Source of the DNA: Pseudomonadota bacterium
GTDB lineage: Bacteria > Desulfobacterota > Binatia > Binatales > Binataceae
Assembly: GCA_021325025.1 (NCBI GenBank)
Contig: JAJPHZ010000035.1
Span: 310,001 to 374,000 of the forward strand
Length of the DNA stretch: 64,000 nucleotides
Direction: 5' to 3'
The notes under the pieces were generated by a model that was not told where the DNA came from, did no database searches, and worked only from the letters and a program-made list of their open reading frames with translations. This document shows, one piece after another, positions 8,369 through 17,330 of the stretch. The stretch's first letter is position 1; each line of letters begins with the position of its first letter. Position numbers and translations under genes: made by a program.

Positions 8369-9631
8369 TCAAGCCGCAGGCCTGGCGAGCGAGGCCTCGC
8401 CGCGATGCTTGAGCGGATAGAGCAGCGCGAAGGCGAGCAGGGCGCAGCCGCCGCCCAGCAGCGCGACGCCGCCGTAGCTGCCGGTCCGATCGACTATCAG
8501 ACCCGCCAGCGGCGGCCACGCCAGCGAGGTGAAGGCAGAACCACCGTAAACGATGCCAAGCATCGCGCCCAGCCCGTGCACGCCGAACAAATCCGCCACC
8601 ACCGCGGGGCTCAGCGCGACCGAGCCGCCATAACCAATCCCCAGGATCACCGCGAACAGTACCAGAACGGCATATGAAGCGGGCGTGAACCACAGCGCGT
8701 AGCTGAGCCCGATCATCAGCAGCGTCGCCTTATACAACCCCAGCACTCCGAAACGGTCCGACGCGCCGCCCAGGCCAAGGCGCCCGATGACGCTGGCGCC
8801 GCCGACAATCCCCAGCAGGCTGGCGGCCGCCACTGCGCTGACGTGGCGGGTCTGCGCGAAATCGGGCAGATACACGAATGGGATGAACGTGCCCACGTTG
8901 GCCAGCGTTCCGGCGATGCACAGCATGATGAAAGCGGGCGTGCGCGCGACGTCGCCCAAGCGCGTCCGCGTGCGCACCTGATGCACCGGCGGCGGCTCGA
9001 TAACTATCGCGCACAGCGCCAGCAGCGCTGCACTGATCACGCCCAGCATCAGGTAGGAGGTGCGCCATCCGTAGCGATGGATCAGCAGGCCGACCAGCGG
9101 CACGACGAACAAAGTGCCGCATCCGATACCCGACACGGTCAGCCCGATGGCGGCGTTGCGCCGGCGCTCGAACCATCCGCTGACCGTGGCGACCATCGGG
9201 ATAAAGCTGCATCCGGAGCCGATTCCGATGCCGACGCCGTAGGTCAGGTAGCCCATCCACAGATGGTCGATGCGCGAGGTCAGCACCAGGCCCATCCCGG
9301 CGGCGACCGCTGCCGCCGCGACCAGCGGGCGCGGTCCGAAGCGGTCGGCGAAGTAGCCGGCCGCGGCGCCGAACAGATTGGAGACGAACATGTTGACGGA
9401 GAAGATTGCCGCGGTATCGGCGCGTCCCGCGCCCATGTCGGCGGCAATCGACTTGAAGAACGCGCCGAAGCTGTACTGCACGCCGTAGACGATGAAGCAG
9501 GTGAAGAACGCGGTCGCCGCCACCATCCAGGCACGGGCGGAATCGAGGCCGGACGCGGAGTTGTGGAGTTGCGAGCCGGCGCGTACGCCCGCGGCGCGGA
9601 AATCTGGAATCGGGGCGCCTGCCTTCGACAT
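8369..9631 (-). CDS. MFS transporter (monocarboxylate/oxalate-formate antiporter-like)
   Basis: A 420-residue, 12-segment MFS porter. The first TM (CFIVYGVQYSFGAFFKSI) and the ADRFGPRP loop resemble the monocarboxylate transporter / OFA branch, which carries small carboxylates. ATG at 9631 is chosen; the frame extends 13 codons further upstream without a better start. It is divergent from the alcohol dehydrogenase gene, sharing a 113-bp promoter region that holds a perfect 12-bp palindrome. A carboxylate produced or used by the neighbouring dehydrogenase and hydratase is a plausible cargo (inference). Confidence 0.85.
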   Translation of the reverse strand: MSKAGAPIPDFRAAGVRAGSQLHNSASGLDSARAWMVAATAFFTCFIVYGVQYSFGAFFKSIAADMGAGRADTAAIFSVNMFVSNLFGAAAGYFADRFGPRPLVAAAAVAAGMGLVLTSRIDHLWMGYLTYGVGIGIGSGCSFIPMVATVSGWFERRRNAAIGLTVSGIGCGTLFVVPLVGLLIHRYGWRTSYLMLGVISAALLALCAIVIEPPPVHQVRTRTRLGDVARTPAFIMLCIAGTLANVGTFIPFVYLPDFAQTRHVSAVAAASLLGIVGGASVIGRLGLGGASDRFGVLGLYKATLLMIGLSYALWFTPASYAVLVLFAVILGIGYGGSVALSPAVVADLFGVHGLGAMLGIVYGGSAFTSLAWPPLAGLIVDRTGSYGGVALLGGGCALLAFALLYPLKHRGEASLARPAA

Positions 9632-9702
9632 AGCGGCAAATCTTAGCTTGCGCGCAGCGCGCCAAACCACCCGTATTGTTTTCCGCCGGACAACGCGATA
9701 CG

Positions 9703-9714
9703 GAACAATTGTTC
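9703..9714. promoter_or_regulatory. Perfect GAAC-AATT-GTTC palindrome, candidate operator
   Basis: GAACAATTGTTC reads identically on both strands. It lies in the divergent gap between the MFS porter and the alcohol dehydrogenase, 31 bp before the dehydrogenase ATG. The GAAC-N4-GTTC form is that of Gram-positive/actinobacterial LexA boxes, but it could equally be a site for a TetR- or MarR-type dimer. No regulator gene adjoins. Confidence 0.35.
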
Positions 9715-9744
9715 GCGCGCGTCGCCAGGCGGAGGAGTCTCAGC

Positions 9745-10749
9745 ATGAAAGCAGCGGTCTTTAGGGCGATCGGACAGCCGTTGTCGATCGAAACCGTGCC
9801 CGATCCCACGCCGGGTCCCACCGAAATCGTGCTCAAGGTCGCACGATGCGGGGTCTGCGCCACCGATTTGTCGATGAGCAGCGGGCAAGGCGAGCAATGG
9901 CCGCTGGGCACCGTGCTGGGCCATGAGATGGCGGGCGAGGTCGTTGCGGTGGGCTCCGCCGTCGTCAATTTCAAGATCGGCGACCGCGTGGCGCCGATGT
10001 CATTTGTGCCGTGCGGCGCCTGCCCCGACTGCCTCAAGGGCGAGCCGATGTGGTGTGCCGGATGGCTGGGCGGGTCGGGCGGCTTTGCCCAATACGCCAA
10101 GGGTGGCCATCTGGCCACCGTCAAGCTGCCCGACAATGTTGCGCTGAGCGACGCCGCGCTGATCGAGCCGGTCGCGGTGGGACTGCACGGTGTGCGCCTG
10201 GCGGAGCTGAAGCCCAACGCGCGCGTACTGGTGATCGGTGCGGGGCCGATCGCGCTGGGCACGATTTTCTGGGCGCGGCGGCTGGGCGCGGGCCCAATCG
10301 CGGTCGCGGCCAGTTCGAGGCGGCGCGCCGACTTGGCGATGAAGATGGGGGCGACGACTTTTCTGACGCCGGGTGCCGACGTTGCCGCGCAAAGCGCCGA
10401 TACTCTGGGCGGACCGCCGGAAGTGGTCTTCGAGGCGGTGGGCAAGCCCGGCATCATGGGCCTGGCCCTCAATTGCGTCGCCCGGCGCGGGACCATCGTC
10501 TCGCTGGGTTTGTGCAGCGTGCCGGACGAGGGGATGGTGCCCGCCGCTGGTCTCTTCAAAGAGGCGCGCATCCAGTTCTCGATGGTCTACGACATGCGCG
10601 ACTACGCACTGACCGCCCAAACCCTGGGCGGCAGTCCGCTGCCGGCGATGGTCACCGATACGGTGGGATTCGATCGGTTTGCCGCCACCTTCGAGGCCCT
10701 GCGCAAACCCAGCCGTCAGGCCAAAGTGATGCTCGATCCGTGGTCGTGA
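9745..10749 (+). CDS. Zinc-dependent alcohol dehydrogenase (MDR superfamily)
   Basis: A 334-residue medium-chain dehydrogenase. Catalytic zinc ligands lie in CGVCATD and GHEMAGEV (GHE). A structural zinc site is formed by the four cysteines of CGACPDCLKGEPMWC. The Rossmann fold shows VIGAGPIALG. A GGAGGAG ribosome site 7 bp upstream fixes the ATG at 9745. It probably oxidises an alcohol or polyol with NAD(P)+. It is followed after 94 bp by the enoyl-CoA hydratase and may be co-transcribed with it. The substrate is not determined. Confidence 0.9.
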   Translation: MKAAVFRAIGQPLSIETVPDPTPGPTEIVLKVARCGVCATDLSMSSGQGEQWPLGTVLGHEMAGEVVAVGSAVVNFKIGDRVAPMSFVPCGACPDCLKGEPMWCAGWLGGSGGFAQYAKGGHLATVKLPDNVALSDAALIEPVAVGLHGVRLAELKPNARVLVIGAGPIALGTIFWARRLGAGPIAVAASSRRRADLAMKMGATTFLTPGADVAAQSADTLGGPPEVVFEAVGKPGIMGLALNCVARRGTIVSLGLCSVPDEGMVPAAGLFKEARIQFSMVYDMRDYALTAQTLGGSPLPAMVTDTVGFDRFAATFEALRKPSRQAKVMLDPWS

Positions 10750-10843
10750 GGACAGCGGCCCGCATCCCCGCACCATGGTTTGACACCGTACCGCCGGGCG
10801 ATCCACGGTGCGGTCAATTTGCGGCCGGCTTTACGGATGCGCC

Positions 10844-11539
10844 ATGAGCGATGCCTTTTTGTTTGAAAAAGATGGTCCCGTCACGACCTTGACTTTCAAT
10901 CAGCCACGACGGCGCAATCCCATGAACCATCAGGTGATGGCCGAGATGGAGGGATTGATCCGGCGCGTGCGCGACGACCGTGAAACTCGCGTGCTGATTA
11001 CCACCGGAACCGGCGCCGCATTCTCGGCCGGCGCCGACCTGTCGGTGCCCAAAGGGGTCACTGACCCAGCCGAGCAGGCCCGCATTATCGGCCAACGCAA
11101 TCGCGGGCTGGCGCGGGTGATCGGGCGCGTCTTCGATCTGATAACGCGGCTGGACTGTCTTACCATCGCGGCGGTCAACGGCTACGCGGTGGGCGGCGGA
11201 TGGGCGATTGCGGCCGCCTTCGATTTTATCCTGGCGGCAGAGAATGCGCAGTTCTGGGTGCCGGAGGTCGATCTCAGCCAGTCTTATGTCGGCGGGCCGG
11301 CGCGCGTGATGGCGGCGCGGATGGGTCCGTGGCGGGCCAAAGAAGCAATGATCCTGTGCCGGCGCTACAGCGCGGCGGAGTTGTACGAGATGGGAATGGT
11401 GAATAAGGTCGTCAAAACTGAGGAACTCGGTTCTCAGGCGCGCAAGCTTGCACAGATTTTGGCGCAGAAAGATCAAAAAGCCGCGCGCGGGACGAAGCAT
11501 TTTATTGATGGCGCGTTCGTTGGCCCACGCTGGTATTAA
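10844..11539 (+). CDS. Enoyl-CoA hydratase/isomerase family protein
   Basis: A 231-residue crotonase-fold protein. The CoA-binding and oxyanion-hole elements are AFSAGADL and NGYAVGGG, in the expected order and spacing. The Glu expected for hydratase chemistry is plausible in VPEVDLSQ, but the second hydratase Glu is not clear, so isomerase or hydrolase activity is possible. The length is slightly short for the family (about 255). It lies downstream of the alcohol dehydrogenase in the same direction. The true substrate is unknown. Confidence 0.85.
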   Translation: MSDAFLFEKDGPVTTLTFNQPRRRNPMNHQVMAEMEGLIRRVRDDRETRVLITTGTGAAFSAGADLSVPKGVTDPAEQARIIGQRNRGLARVIGRVFDLITRLDCLTIAAVNGYAVGGGWAIAAAFDFILAAENAQFWVPEVDLSQSYVGGPARVMAARMGPWRAKEAMILCRRYSAAELYEMGMVNKVVKTEELGSQARKLAQILAQKDQKAARGTKHFIDGAFVGPRWY

Positions 11540-11664
11540 CGGCTTATATCCCTGTCGCGGCTATCTAGCACATTTAGGCTCCGGCAATCAGAGCGAAAAT
11601 TGACTGCTTTGGCTCGTGCGGAGAATATGATAAATTTACTCGCCAGCTTTTGGCTGTAGCGAGC

Positions 11665-13029
11665 ATGGAGAGCAATCCGCGAATACTGGTGGTCGAGGAC
11701 GATCCCACCACGCTTGAGGCTTGGTGCGGGATGATTCGCAGCTGGGGATTTCAGGTGTGCGGCGCGATTGACGGCGAGGATGCGTTGGAGCAACTGCGTG
11801 GTTGGGCTCCGCAGGTTCTAATCTCCGACCTCAAGATGCCGCGGCGCGATGGGCTGAGTCTGCTCAAGGAGATGCGCCGGCTGCGAATCGCCGTGCCCAC
11901 CCTGATCATCTCCGGCGAGGGCGACATCCCCGAGGCGGTGGCGGCGATCAAGCTGGGCGCCATCGACTACGTGCGCAAGCCCATCGATCCACCCCATCTG
12001 CGCGCCCTGCTCAATTTGCTGGCACGCCCCGCGCCGGCCACGCAGCCTGCCGTGCCTGACGGCATTTGTGCACCGTGTGCAACGCCGGCCCTGGTCGGCA
12101 CGTCGCGGGCGATACGCGAGGCGCTGGCGATGATCGAAAAGGTCGCGCCCTCGACCACGTCGGTGATGGTAGTGGGCGAGAGCGGAACCGGCAAAGAGGT
12201 CGCCGCCGCCATGATTCATGCGCGCTCAGCGCGCCGCGGGCGGCCGTGGGTCGCGGTCAACTGCGCCGCTATCGCGCAAAGCCTGATGGAGGCCGAACTA
12301 TTTGGCCATGAGCGCGGCGCCTTTACCGGCGCCGAGCGCCGCTACGAAGGCTGCTTCGAGCGGGCCAACGGCGGTACTCTGCTGCTCGACGAAATCACCG
12401 AGATGAAGGTCGACCTGCAGGCCAAATTGTTGCGCGTGCTCGAAGACCGCCGGATGCGCCGGATTGGCGGCGGCAGTGAGATTGCGCTGGACGTGCGGAT
12501 TGTGGCCACCACCAATCGCAACCCGCAGCGGGCGATGCGTGAGGGGCGGCTGCGCAACGACCTCTATTACCGGCTCAGCGTCTGCACCATCGAACTGCCG
12601 CCGCTGCGCCAGCGCCCCGAGGACATCGCGCCGCTGGTCGACCACTTCATCGCCATGCTGGGCGGACGCTTGGGTGTGGCGCGCGGCGCGGACCCCGATT
12701 TTCTGCAGGCGCTCAGGACTTATGCCTGGCCCGGTAACGTGCGGCAGCTGCGCAACGTGATTGAGCGTGCCCTGGCGGTCTGTTCCGGTCCGCTGCTGAC
12801 GATGGCGGACCTGCCTCCCGAACTGCGGCCCTCGCGCCCGGGACCCCCGGTGCTGGAAGTCTCGATCGGCGGCTGCTCGCTTGAGGATGTCGAGCGCGAG
12901 ATGATCTGCCGCACCATCGAATTCGCCGGCGGCAACAAGACCCGAGCGGCCGAGATGCTCGGCATCAGCCTGCGTACCCTGTACAACCGCCTGGAACGTC
13001 TTGAGAAAGACCGGCTCAAGCCGGGCTAA
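11665..13029 (+). CDS. Sigma-54-dependent response regulator (NtrC family)
   Basis: A 454-residue three-domain activator. The receiver domain (about 1-120) has the VVEDD acidic pocket and phospho-acceptor Asp55 in LISDLKMP. The AAA+ domain has Walker A GESGTGKE (about 171) and an intact GAFTGA loop (218-223) that contacts sigma-54, plus the R-finger region DLYYRLSV. The C-terminal Fis-type helix-turn-helix is NKTRAAEMLGISLRTLYNRL. It would activate sigma-54 promoters after phosphorylation by the kinase encoded next. ATG at 11665 is chosen; an in-frame TTG at 11650 exists. Targets are unknown, but two sigma-54-like promoters occur elsewhere in the window. Confidence 0.93.
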   Translation: MESNPRILVVEDDPTTLEAWCGMIRSWGFQVCGAIDGEDALEQLRGWAPQVLISDLKMPRRDGLSLLKEMRRLRIAVPTLIISGEGDIPEAVAAIKLGAIDYVRKPIDPPHLRALLNLLARPAPATQPAVPDGICAPCATPALVGTSRAIREALAMIEKVAPSTTSVMVVGESGTGKEVAAAMIHARSARRGRPWVAVNCAAIAQSLMEAELFGHERGAFTGAERRYEGCFERANGGTLLLDEITEMKVDLQAKLLRVLEDRRMRRIGGGSEIALDVRIVATTNRNPQRAMREGRLRNDLYYRLSVCTIELPPLRQRPEDIAPLVDHFIAMLGGRLGVARGADPDFLQALRTYAWPGNVRQLRNVIERALAVCSGPLLTMADLPPELRPSRPGPPVLEVSIGGCSLEDVEREMICRTIEFAGGNKTRAAEMLGISLRTLYNRLERLEKDRLKPG

Positions 13030-13060
13030 CCGCGGGTCGGCCGCGGGTGGAATTGGTTCG

Positions 13061-14890
13061 ATGGGGCTTCGGTTAAAGCTGGCGGGCGCCTTTATCATCC
13101 TGCTCACCGGCGCGGTGCTCGCCGCCAGCCTGGTGAACCTCAACTGGACGCTGGCCCGCATCGCCAACGAGTTGATCGATTCGGGCAATACGGTGGCCGC
13201 CGAGGTCTTCGAGCAGGTGCGCGCAGTGCTGGCCCGCACGCCGGGAGACCCGGCCGAAGTTTTGCGCACCGACGCCCGTCTGCGCGACTTCATGCGCTCG
13301 GCGCGCGCCTTCGCCATTGGCATCGCTTTTGTCGCCCTCCAGGGGCCCGACGGCCGCGCGATCGTCGGCGACGGCACGACGGGTGGGCTCCCGCCCGACG
13401 TGCGTTCGATCGACACCCTGCGCGGCGCGGCGCAGATGCCGCTGCCGTTCCAACTGCTGCGGGCGTTGTGGAGCGGCCACAACTATGTCCTGCAACGGCC
13501 CATCCTGATCAACGACCGGCCTTTTGCCACCATCCGGGTCGGCATCAGCACCGCGCTGTTCGTCGACGAGGTGCATCGCCTGGTCCGCATCATATTCGCC
13601 ATCAGCATGGTGATCGTGGTCATCGCCACCAGCGCGGGCGGAACCATCGGCGATCTGCTGTCGCGCTCAGTAGTAGCAATCACCAGCGGCGTCGAGCAGC
13701 TTGCGGCAGGCCGCAGCGAGGTCAATCTCGCGGTGGGCGGGCGCGACGAGCTGGGTGATCTGGCCGAGAAGTTCAACCGCCTCTCGCGCCAGGTGCTGAG
13801 CGAACGGCGGCGATGGGAAAACGAGCGGGGCGGATTGTTCAAGGCGCTGCGTTCGATGACCGACGCGATCATCCTGATCGACGCTGACGCCACGATTCTG
13901 TTCGCCAACACCGAAGCGCAAACGCGCCTGGCGCTGGGACCCAACGCGGGCGAGGGACGCACGCTGCCGATCGTGCTCGGCCGCTCCCACCCGCTGACCC
14001 GGATGGTGGAGGCGGCGCTGGCCGCGGGCACCGAAGCGCATGACGTCGCGATTGCGCTGGACGACGGACCGCAGCATACCAGCCATTGCCTGGTGTCGAT
14101 CTTCCCGCTGGCGCGTGGCCGCGAGGCGGCCGGACTGCTGGTTGCGATGCGCGACCTGAAGCCGGTGGCGGAATTGGAAACCGTGGTCGAGTATTCCCAC
14201 CATTTGGCCCGCATGGGCGGGCTGATTTCCGGCGTCGCTCATCAGATTCGCAAGCCGCTCAACGTGCTGGCGATTCGGCTGGAATGGCTGCGCCAGGACG
14301 CCGCGCAGAACATGCCGCTGGCCGCCCATATCGAAAGTATACGCTACGAAATTCACCGCCTCGACCGCGTCGTCGACGGGCTGCTGCGCTTCATGCGGCC
14401 CGAGCGCCTGGAACGCGGCCCGGTGGCGATGGCGGACTTGCTCGAGGAAGCCGCCGCCCAGGTCAGTTCGTCGACCATCGAGGTCGATTGCCGGATCGAT
14501 GGTACGCTGCCCACACTTCACGCCGACCGTGCCCTGCTGGCCGAAGCCTTCCGCAACATCTTTCAGAATGCGGCCGAGTCGATGCCCGCTGGAGGCAAAA
14601 TCGTGGTCAGCGCCGCCCATTTGCGCGACGGCCCGGTCGAGGTGGTGATTGCCGACCACGGCTGCGGCATCGAGCGCGAACAACTTGACCACATCTTCGA
14701 CCTCTACTTTACCACCAAGCCTGGCGGAACTGGCCTGGGTCTGAGCCTGGCCTTGCGTGCTATCGACCTGCATCAGGGCACCATCGAGGTGGATTCCCGG
14801 GTCGGAGCCGGAACGCAAGTGCGCGTCAGGCTTCCGGCCCAGAGCCCTGCCCGGAGTCTGGAATTAACCCCTTCTGATCAGCGACTGTGA
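13061..14890 (+). CDS. Membrane sensor histidine kinase
   Basis: A 609-residue kinase, 31 bp downstream of its response regulator. The order is TM1 (about 7-28), a periplasmic sensor of about 150 residues, TM2 (about 187-208), HAMP, a PAS-like domain (FKALRSMTDAIILID onward) and the HisKA box GVAHQIRKPLNVL with phospho-acceptor His394. The HATPase follows with NIFQNAAESMP, ADHGCGIE and TGLGLSLA. The H-box has HQIRKP rather than the common HEIRNP, and the Glu-to-Gln change may lower phosphatase activity (inference). The ligand is unknown. The stop overlaps the start of the lipoprotein gene. Confidence 0.92.
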   Translation: MGLRLKLAGAFIILLTGAVLAASLVNLNWTLARIANELIDSGNTVAAEVFEQVRAVLARTPGDPAEVLRTDARLRDFMRSARAFAIGIAFVALQGPDGRAIVGDGTTGGLPPDVRSIDTLRGAAQMPLPFQLLRALWSGHNYVLQRPILINDRPFATIRVGISTALFVDEVHRLVRIIFAISMVIVVIATSAGGTIGDLLSRSVVAITSGVEQLAAGRSEVNLAVGGRDELGDLAEKFNRLSRQVLSERRRWENERGGLFKALRSMTDAIILIDADATILFANTEAQTRLALGPNAGEGRTLPIVLGRSHPLTRMVEAALAAGTEAHDVAIALDDGPQHTSHCLVSIFPLARGREAAGLLVAMRDLKPVAELETVVEYSHHLARMGGLISGVAHQIRKPLNVLAIRLEWLRQDAAQNMPLAAHIESIRYEIHRLDRVVDGLLRFMRPERLERGPVAMADLLEEAAAQVSSSTIEVDCRIDGTLPTLHADRALLAEAFRNIFQNAAESMPAGGKIVVSAAHLRDGPVEVVIADHGCGIEREQLDHIFDLYFTTKPGGTGLGLSLALRAIDLHQGTIEVDSRVGAGTQVRVRLPAQSPARSLELTPSDQRL

Positions 14891-15402
14891 AATCAATTCG
14901 GTTTGCAACGATTTTCCTGACCGCGCTGCTGGCGACGGTACAGGCTTGTGAGTATCTGCCCTTCATGGCGGCCAGACCCGCACCGCCGGTAATGCCCTCG
15001 GCCACACCCACACCGACCCCGACCCCGACGCCGACGGCCACTGCGACGCCGATGCCGAAAAGGGTCAAACGCCGCCGACGAATGCGCACGCCGATTCCCA
15101 CCCCGGCCGGCTCGCCGGTTGTCCAGACCACTCCCGTCGCCGGCACCGTCATCACCACCGGTGAGCCGCTCGCTGAGCGCCAGGAAATCGAGCGCTCCAT
15201 AAGGCGGGTCGAAGACCGGCTGGCAACAATCGATCGCGCCCGCCTCACTCCGGCCGACGGCGCCGATTACGATCGCATCAAGTCATTCGTCGCCGACGCC
15301 CGCGCGGCGCTCCAGGAACAGGACACCCTGCGCGCGCGCAGCCTGATGGAGAAGGCTACGCGCCTTACCGCCCAACTGGCCGAACGGGTTGCACCTCCGT
15401 AG
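14887..15402 (+). CDS. Lipoprotein with Thr-Pro repeat linker, co-transcribed with the two-component system
   Basis: A 171-residue protein with a signal peptide ending in the lipobox V-Q-A-C (Cys21). A Thr-Pro/Ala-Pro repeat linker (about 38-60), a very basic patch (KRVKRRRRMR) and a helical C-terminal domain (about 95-171) rich in Glu, Arg and Ala follow. Its GTG start overlaps the kinase stop as GTGA, so the three genes form one operon. Pro-Thr linkers of this kind often span peptidoglycan. A role as an accessory to sensing by the kinase is inference; no named family is recognised. GTG is used because no ATG lies near it. Confidence 0.75.
   Translation: MKSIRFATIFLTALLATVQACEYLPFMAARPAPPVMPSATPTPTPTPTPTATATPMPKRVKRRRRMRTPIPTPAGSPVVQTTPVAGTVITTGEPLAERQEIERSIRRVEDRLATIDRARLTPADGADYDRIKSFVADARAALQEQDTLRARSLMEKATRLTAQLAERVAPP
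15001..15057. repeat. Short CCGACN-type tandem repeat encoding Thr-Pro linker
   Basis: Degenerate 6-bp units (ACCCCG/ACGCCG) run for about 55 bp inside the lipoprotein gene and encode alternating Thr-Pro then Ala-Thr. Such tracts can expand or contract by slippage in steps of two residues without breaking the frame. Confidence 0.6.
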
Positions 15403-15425
15403 CGCCCGCTTGCCGGAGCAGAGCG

Positions 15426-16208
15426 CTAATAGGCCGACAGGCCGCCGTCGGCGGCGATGGTGGCACCGGTTATCATCCGCGATTCGTCCGAGGCCAGGAA
15501 CAGGGCGATGTTGGCGATGTCCTCGGGCTGGCCGACGGCGAATGGATGGCCCTTCATCTTGTCATTGAATTTAGAGGACACGCGGCTGGCCGCGGGGCCG
15601 GTGCGGGTCTTGACCCGCTCGGTCATCACCGCGCCCGGACAGATCGCGTTGACCCGGATGTTGTGTTCGGCGTACTCGCACGCCATCGCCTTGGTCAAGG
15701 AAATTATTCCGCCCTTGGCCGCCACGTACACGTGCGCCGGTGTGAATCCCATCAGGGCCGCAACTGACGACATGTTGATCACCGACCCGCCGCCGCTCTT
15801 GATGAGTGCGGGGATACCGTGGCGCGAGCACAGGAAGCATCCCAGCAGGTCGAATGAAATCGTGTGACCCCATACGCTCATGTCCACTTCGGTGACCAGC
15901 GTGTCCTGCACGATCGAACCGCCGGCGCAGTTATAAAGGACGTGCAGACCGCCGTAGCGATTGACCGCGGCCGCGATGCTCTGCCGCACGCTGTCCTCTT
16001 TGGTAACATCGGTGTGCACAAAGGTGGCTTCGCCGCCCGCCGCCTTGACCTCTTCCTCGCCGGCACGCCCCAGCTCTTCCTTGATTTCCGCGATTACGAC
16101 GCGGGCACCCTCGCGCGCAAAAATCCGCGCCGCGGCGCGCGCGATGCCCGAGCCGGCGCCGGTGATAAACGCCACCTTACCCGCCAGCCGTCCTGCATTG
16201 CTGCTCAT
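15426..16208 (-). CDS. SDR family oxidoreductase
   Basis: A 260-residue classical SDR. TGAGSGIA is the cofactor loop, followed by NCAGG, the catalytic Ser in NMSS and YVAAK (YxxxK); the C-terminus has ITGATIAADGG. A GGAGGG ribosome site 6 bp upstream supports the ATG at 16208 over the GTG at 16211. It is followed, upstream in transcription order, by an amidohydrolase in the same direction with a 42-bp gap, so the two are probably an operon (amidohydrolase first). The substrate is unknown. Confidence 0.9.
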   Translation of the reverse strand: MSSNAGRLAGKVAFITGAGSGIARAAARIFAREGARVVIAEIKEELGRAGEEEVKAAGGEATFVHTDVTKEDSVRQSIAAAVNRYGGLHVLYNCAGGSIVQDTLVTEVDMSVWGHTISFDLLGCFLCSRHGIPALIKSGGGSVINMSSVAALMGFTPAHVYVAAKGGIISLTKAMACEYAEHNIRVNAICPGAVMTERVKTRTGPAASRVSSKFNDKMKGHPFAVGQPEDIANIALFLASDESRMITGATIAADGGLSAY

Positions 16209-16250
16209 CACTCGCCCTCCCGGATGCGTAATCGCGCCGCCGGGTTTTGC

Positions 16251-17186
16251 TTATACCCTGCCGTAGACGCGATCGAAGTTGTCCGCGCCGATTAGCCGCC
16301 GTTCGTCATCGCTCAGCGGCAACTTTTCCATCACCGCGACGTAATCGGCCTGGCTGACGAACGGATAATTGCTGGCAAACAGCACGCGGTCGACACCGAT
16401 GCGCCGCAAGGTGTCGGCGGTCTCCTTCAGGCTCCATCCGCCGGGTTGACCGACCTCGTGCAGCCGCAACGAAGTGTCGGTGAAGACGTTGGGATACTTG
16501 TTGGCCAGACGGATAGTGTCCTGCTCGGCGCCCATCCCCAGATGCGCCAGCACCAGCTTCAGGCGCGGGTAGCTGCGCACCACCGCTTCAAAGCGGCTGG
16601 GATGATGGATGTCGGTGTAGCGCTGGTCAACGCCGATTTTGGCCAGTGCTTCGGGCGGGACGTGCGCGACGGCAAGGGTAAGCACGGCCAGCTCGCGCCG
16701 ATTGGCTTCCTCCCACAGCACCGCCATCTTTGGGTCGTCGGGATACACGCCGATACACATCGGCAGGATCTTGATGCCGACCGCGCCCTCCGCCAGCCGC
16801 GCCTCGATCTCGTTGCGTGTCCATTGCTCGCCGAACAGCACCGGGTTGACGGCGATCAGCCCGGCAAAACGCCCGTTGTGCTTGTGGCGCGCCGCTGCGG
16901 CCCAACTGTTGTACTGCGACTGCTGCGCGGCAAGCTGCTGGACCAACCGGTCGCGATCGGGCTTGCCGCCGCGCCTGGTTTCTTCTTCGATACGCTCGGC
17001 GAGCAGCTTGGTATCCGCGATTAGCGGCACGATCATGGTCGTCGCGATTGCGGCCTGATCCATGATCGGCAGCGCCTGTTCGATGGTGCCCTCCCACGGA
17101 CCGTGAAATTCCAGCGCGTTCATGAAAGCCTGGGTCGCGCTGGCTGACGGATGAATATGAGTGTGGGCGTCCTTGTAGCCGTGCAT
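16251..17186 (-). CDS. Amidohydrolase family protein (amidohydrolase 2 / ACMSD-like)
   Basis: A 311-residue TIM-barrel metal hydrolase. The N-terminal metal site is DAHTHIH (HxH), further histidines are in AVAHVPPEAL and LVLAHLGMG, and the C-terminal part has FASNYPFVSQ. Length and motifs fit the amidohydrolase 2 family (PF04909: ACMSD, hydratases and decarboxylases of aromatic-pathway intermediates). ATG at 17186 has a GGGAGGG site 7 bp upstream; the open frame continues far upstream but without coding character. It precedes the SDR gene in the same operon. Known family members decarboxylate or hydrolyse ring-derived acids; the substrate here is unknown. Confidence 0.85.
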   Translation of the reverse strand: MHGYKDAHTHIHPSASATQAFMNALEFHGPWEGTIEQALPIMDQAAIATTMIVPLIADTKLLAERIEEETRRGGKPDRDRLVQQLAAQQSQYNSWAAAARHKHNGRFAGLIAVNPVLFGEQWTRNEIEARLAEGAVGIKILPMCIGVYPDDPKMAVLWEEANRRELAVLTLAVAHVPPEALAKIGVDQRYTDIHHPSRFEAVVRSYPRLKLVLAHLGMGAEQDTIRLANKYPNVFTDTSLRLHEVGQPGGWSLKETADTLRRIGVDRVLFASNYPFVSQADYVAVMEKLPLSDDERRLIGADNFDRVYGRV

Positions 17187-17330
17187 GGAACATCCCTCCC
17201 GGGCGCGCCGACACCGCGCCCCACCGGATGTTAATGAGCCCTCGTCCTGAGCGCAAACGTCCGCCCGGCTGACTGGATCAGAGCGAGATTTCATGGTGAA
17301 AGCAGAACGCGGTCGCGATAGGGTTGGATC

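Noticed and set aside
8730..10571. 613-codon open frame on the minus strand spanning the alcohol dehydrogenase and part of the porter
   Set aside because: It crosses two well-supported genes and has no recognisable domain; it is a shadow.
11609..11636. TTGGCT...TAAATT promoter-like pair before the sigma-54 activator gene
   Set aside because: Both hexamers are poor and the GG-N10-GC test fails for sigma-54; too weak to list as a feature.
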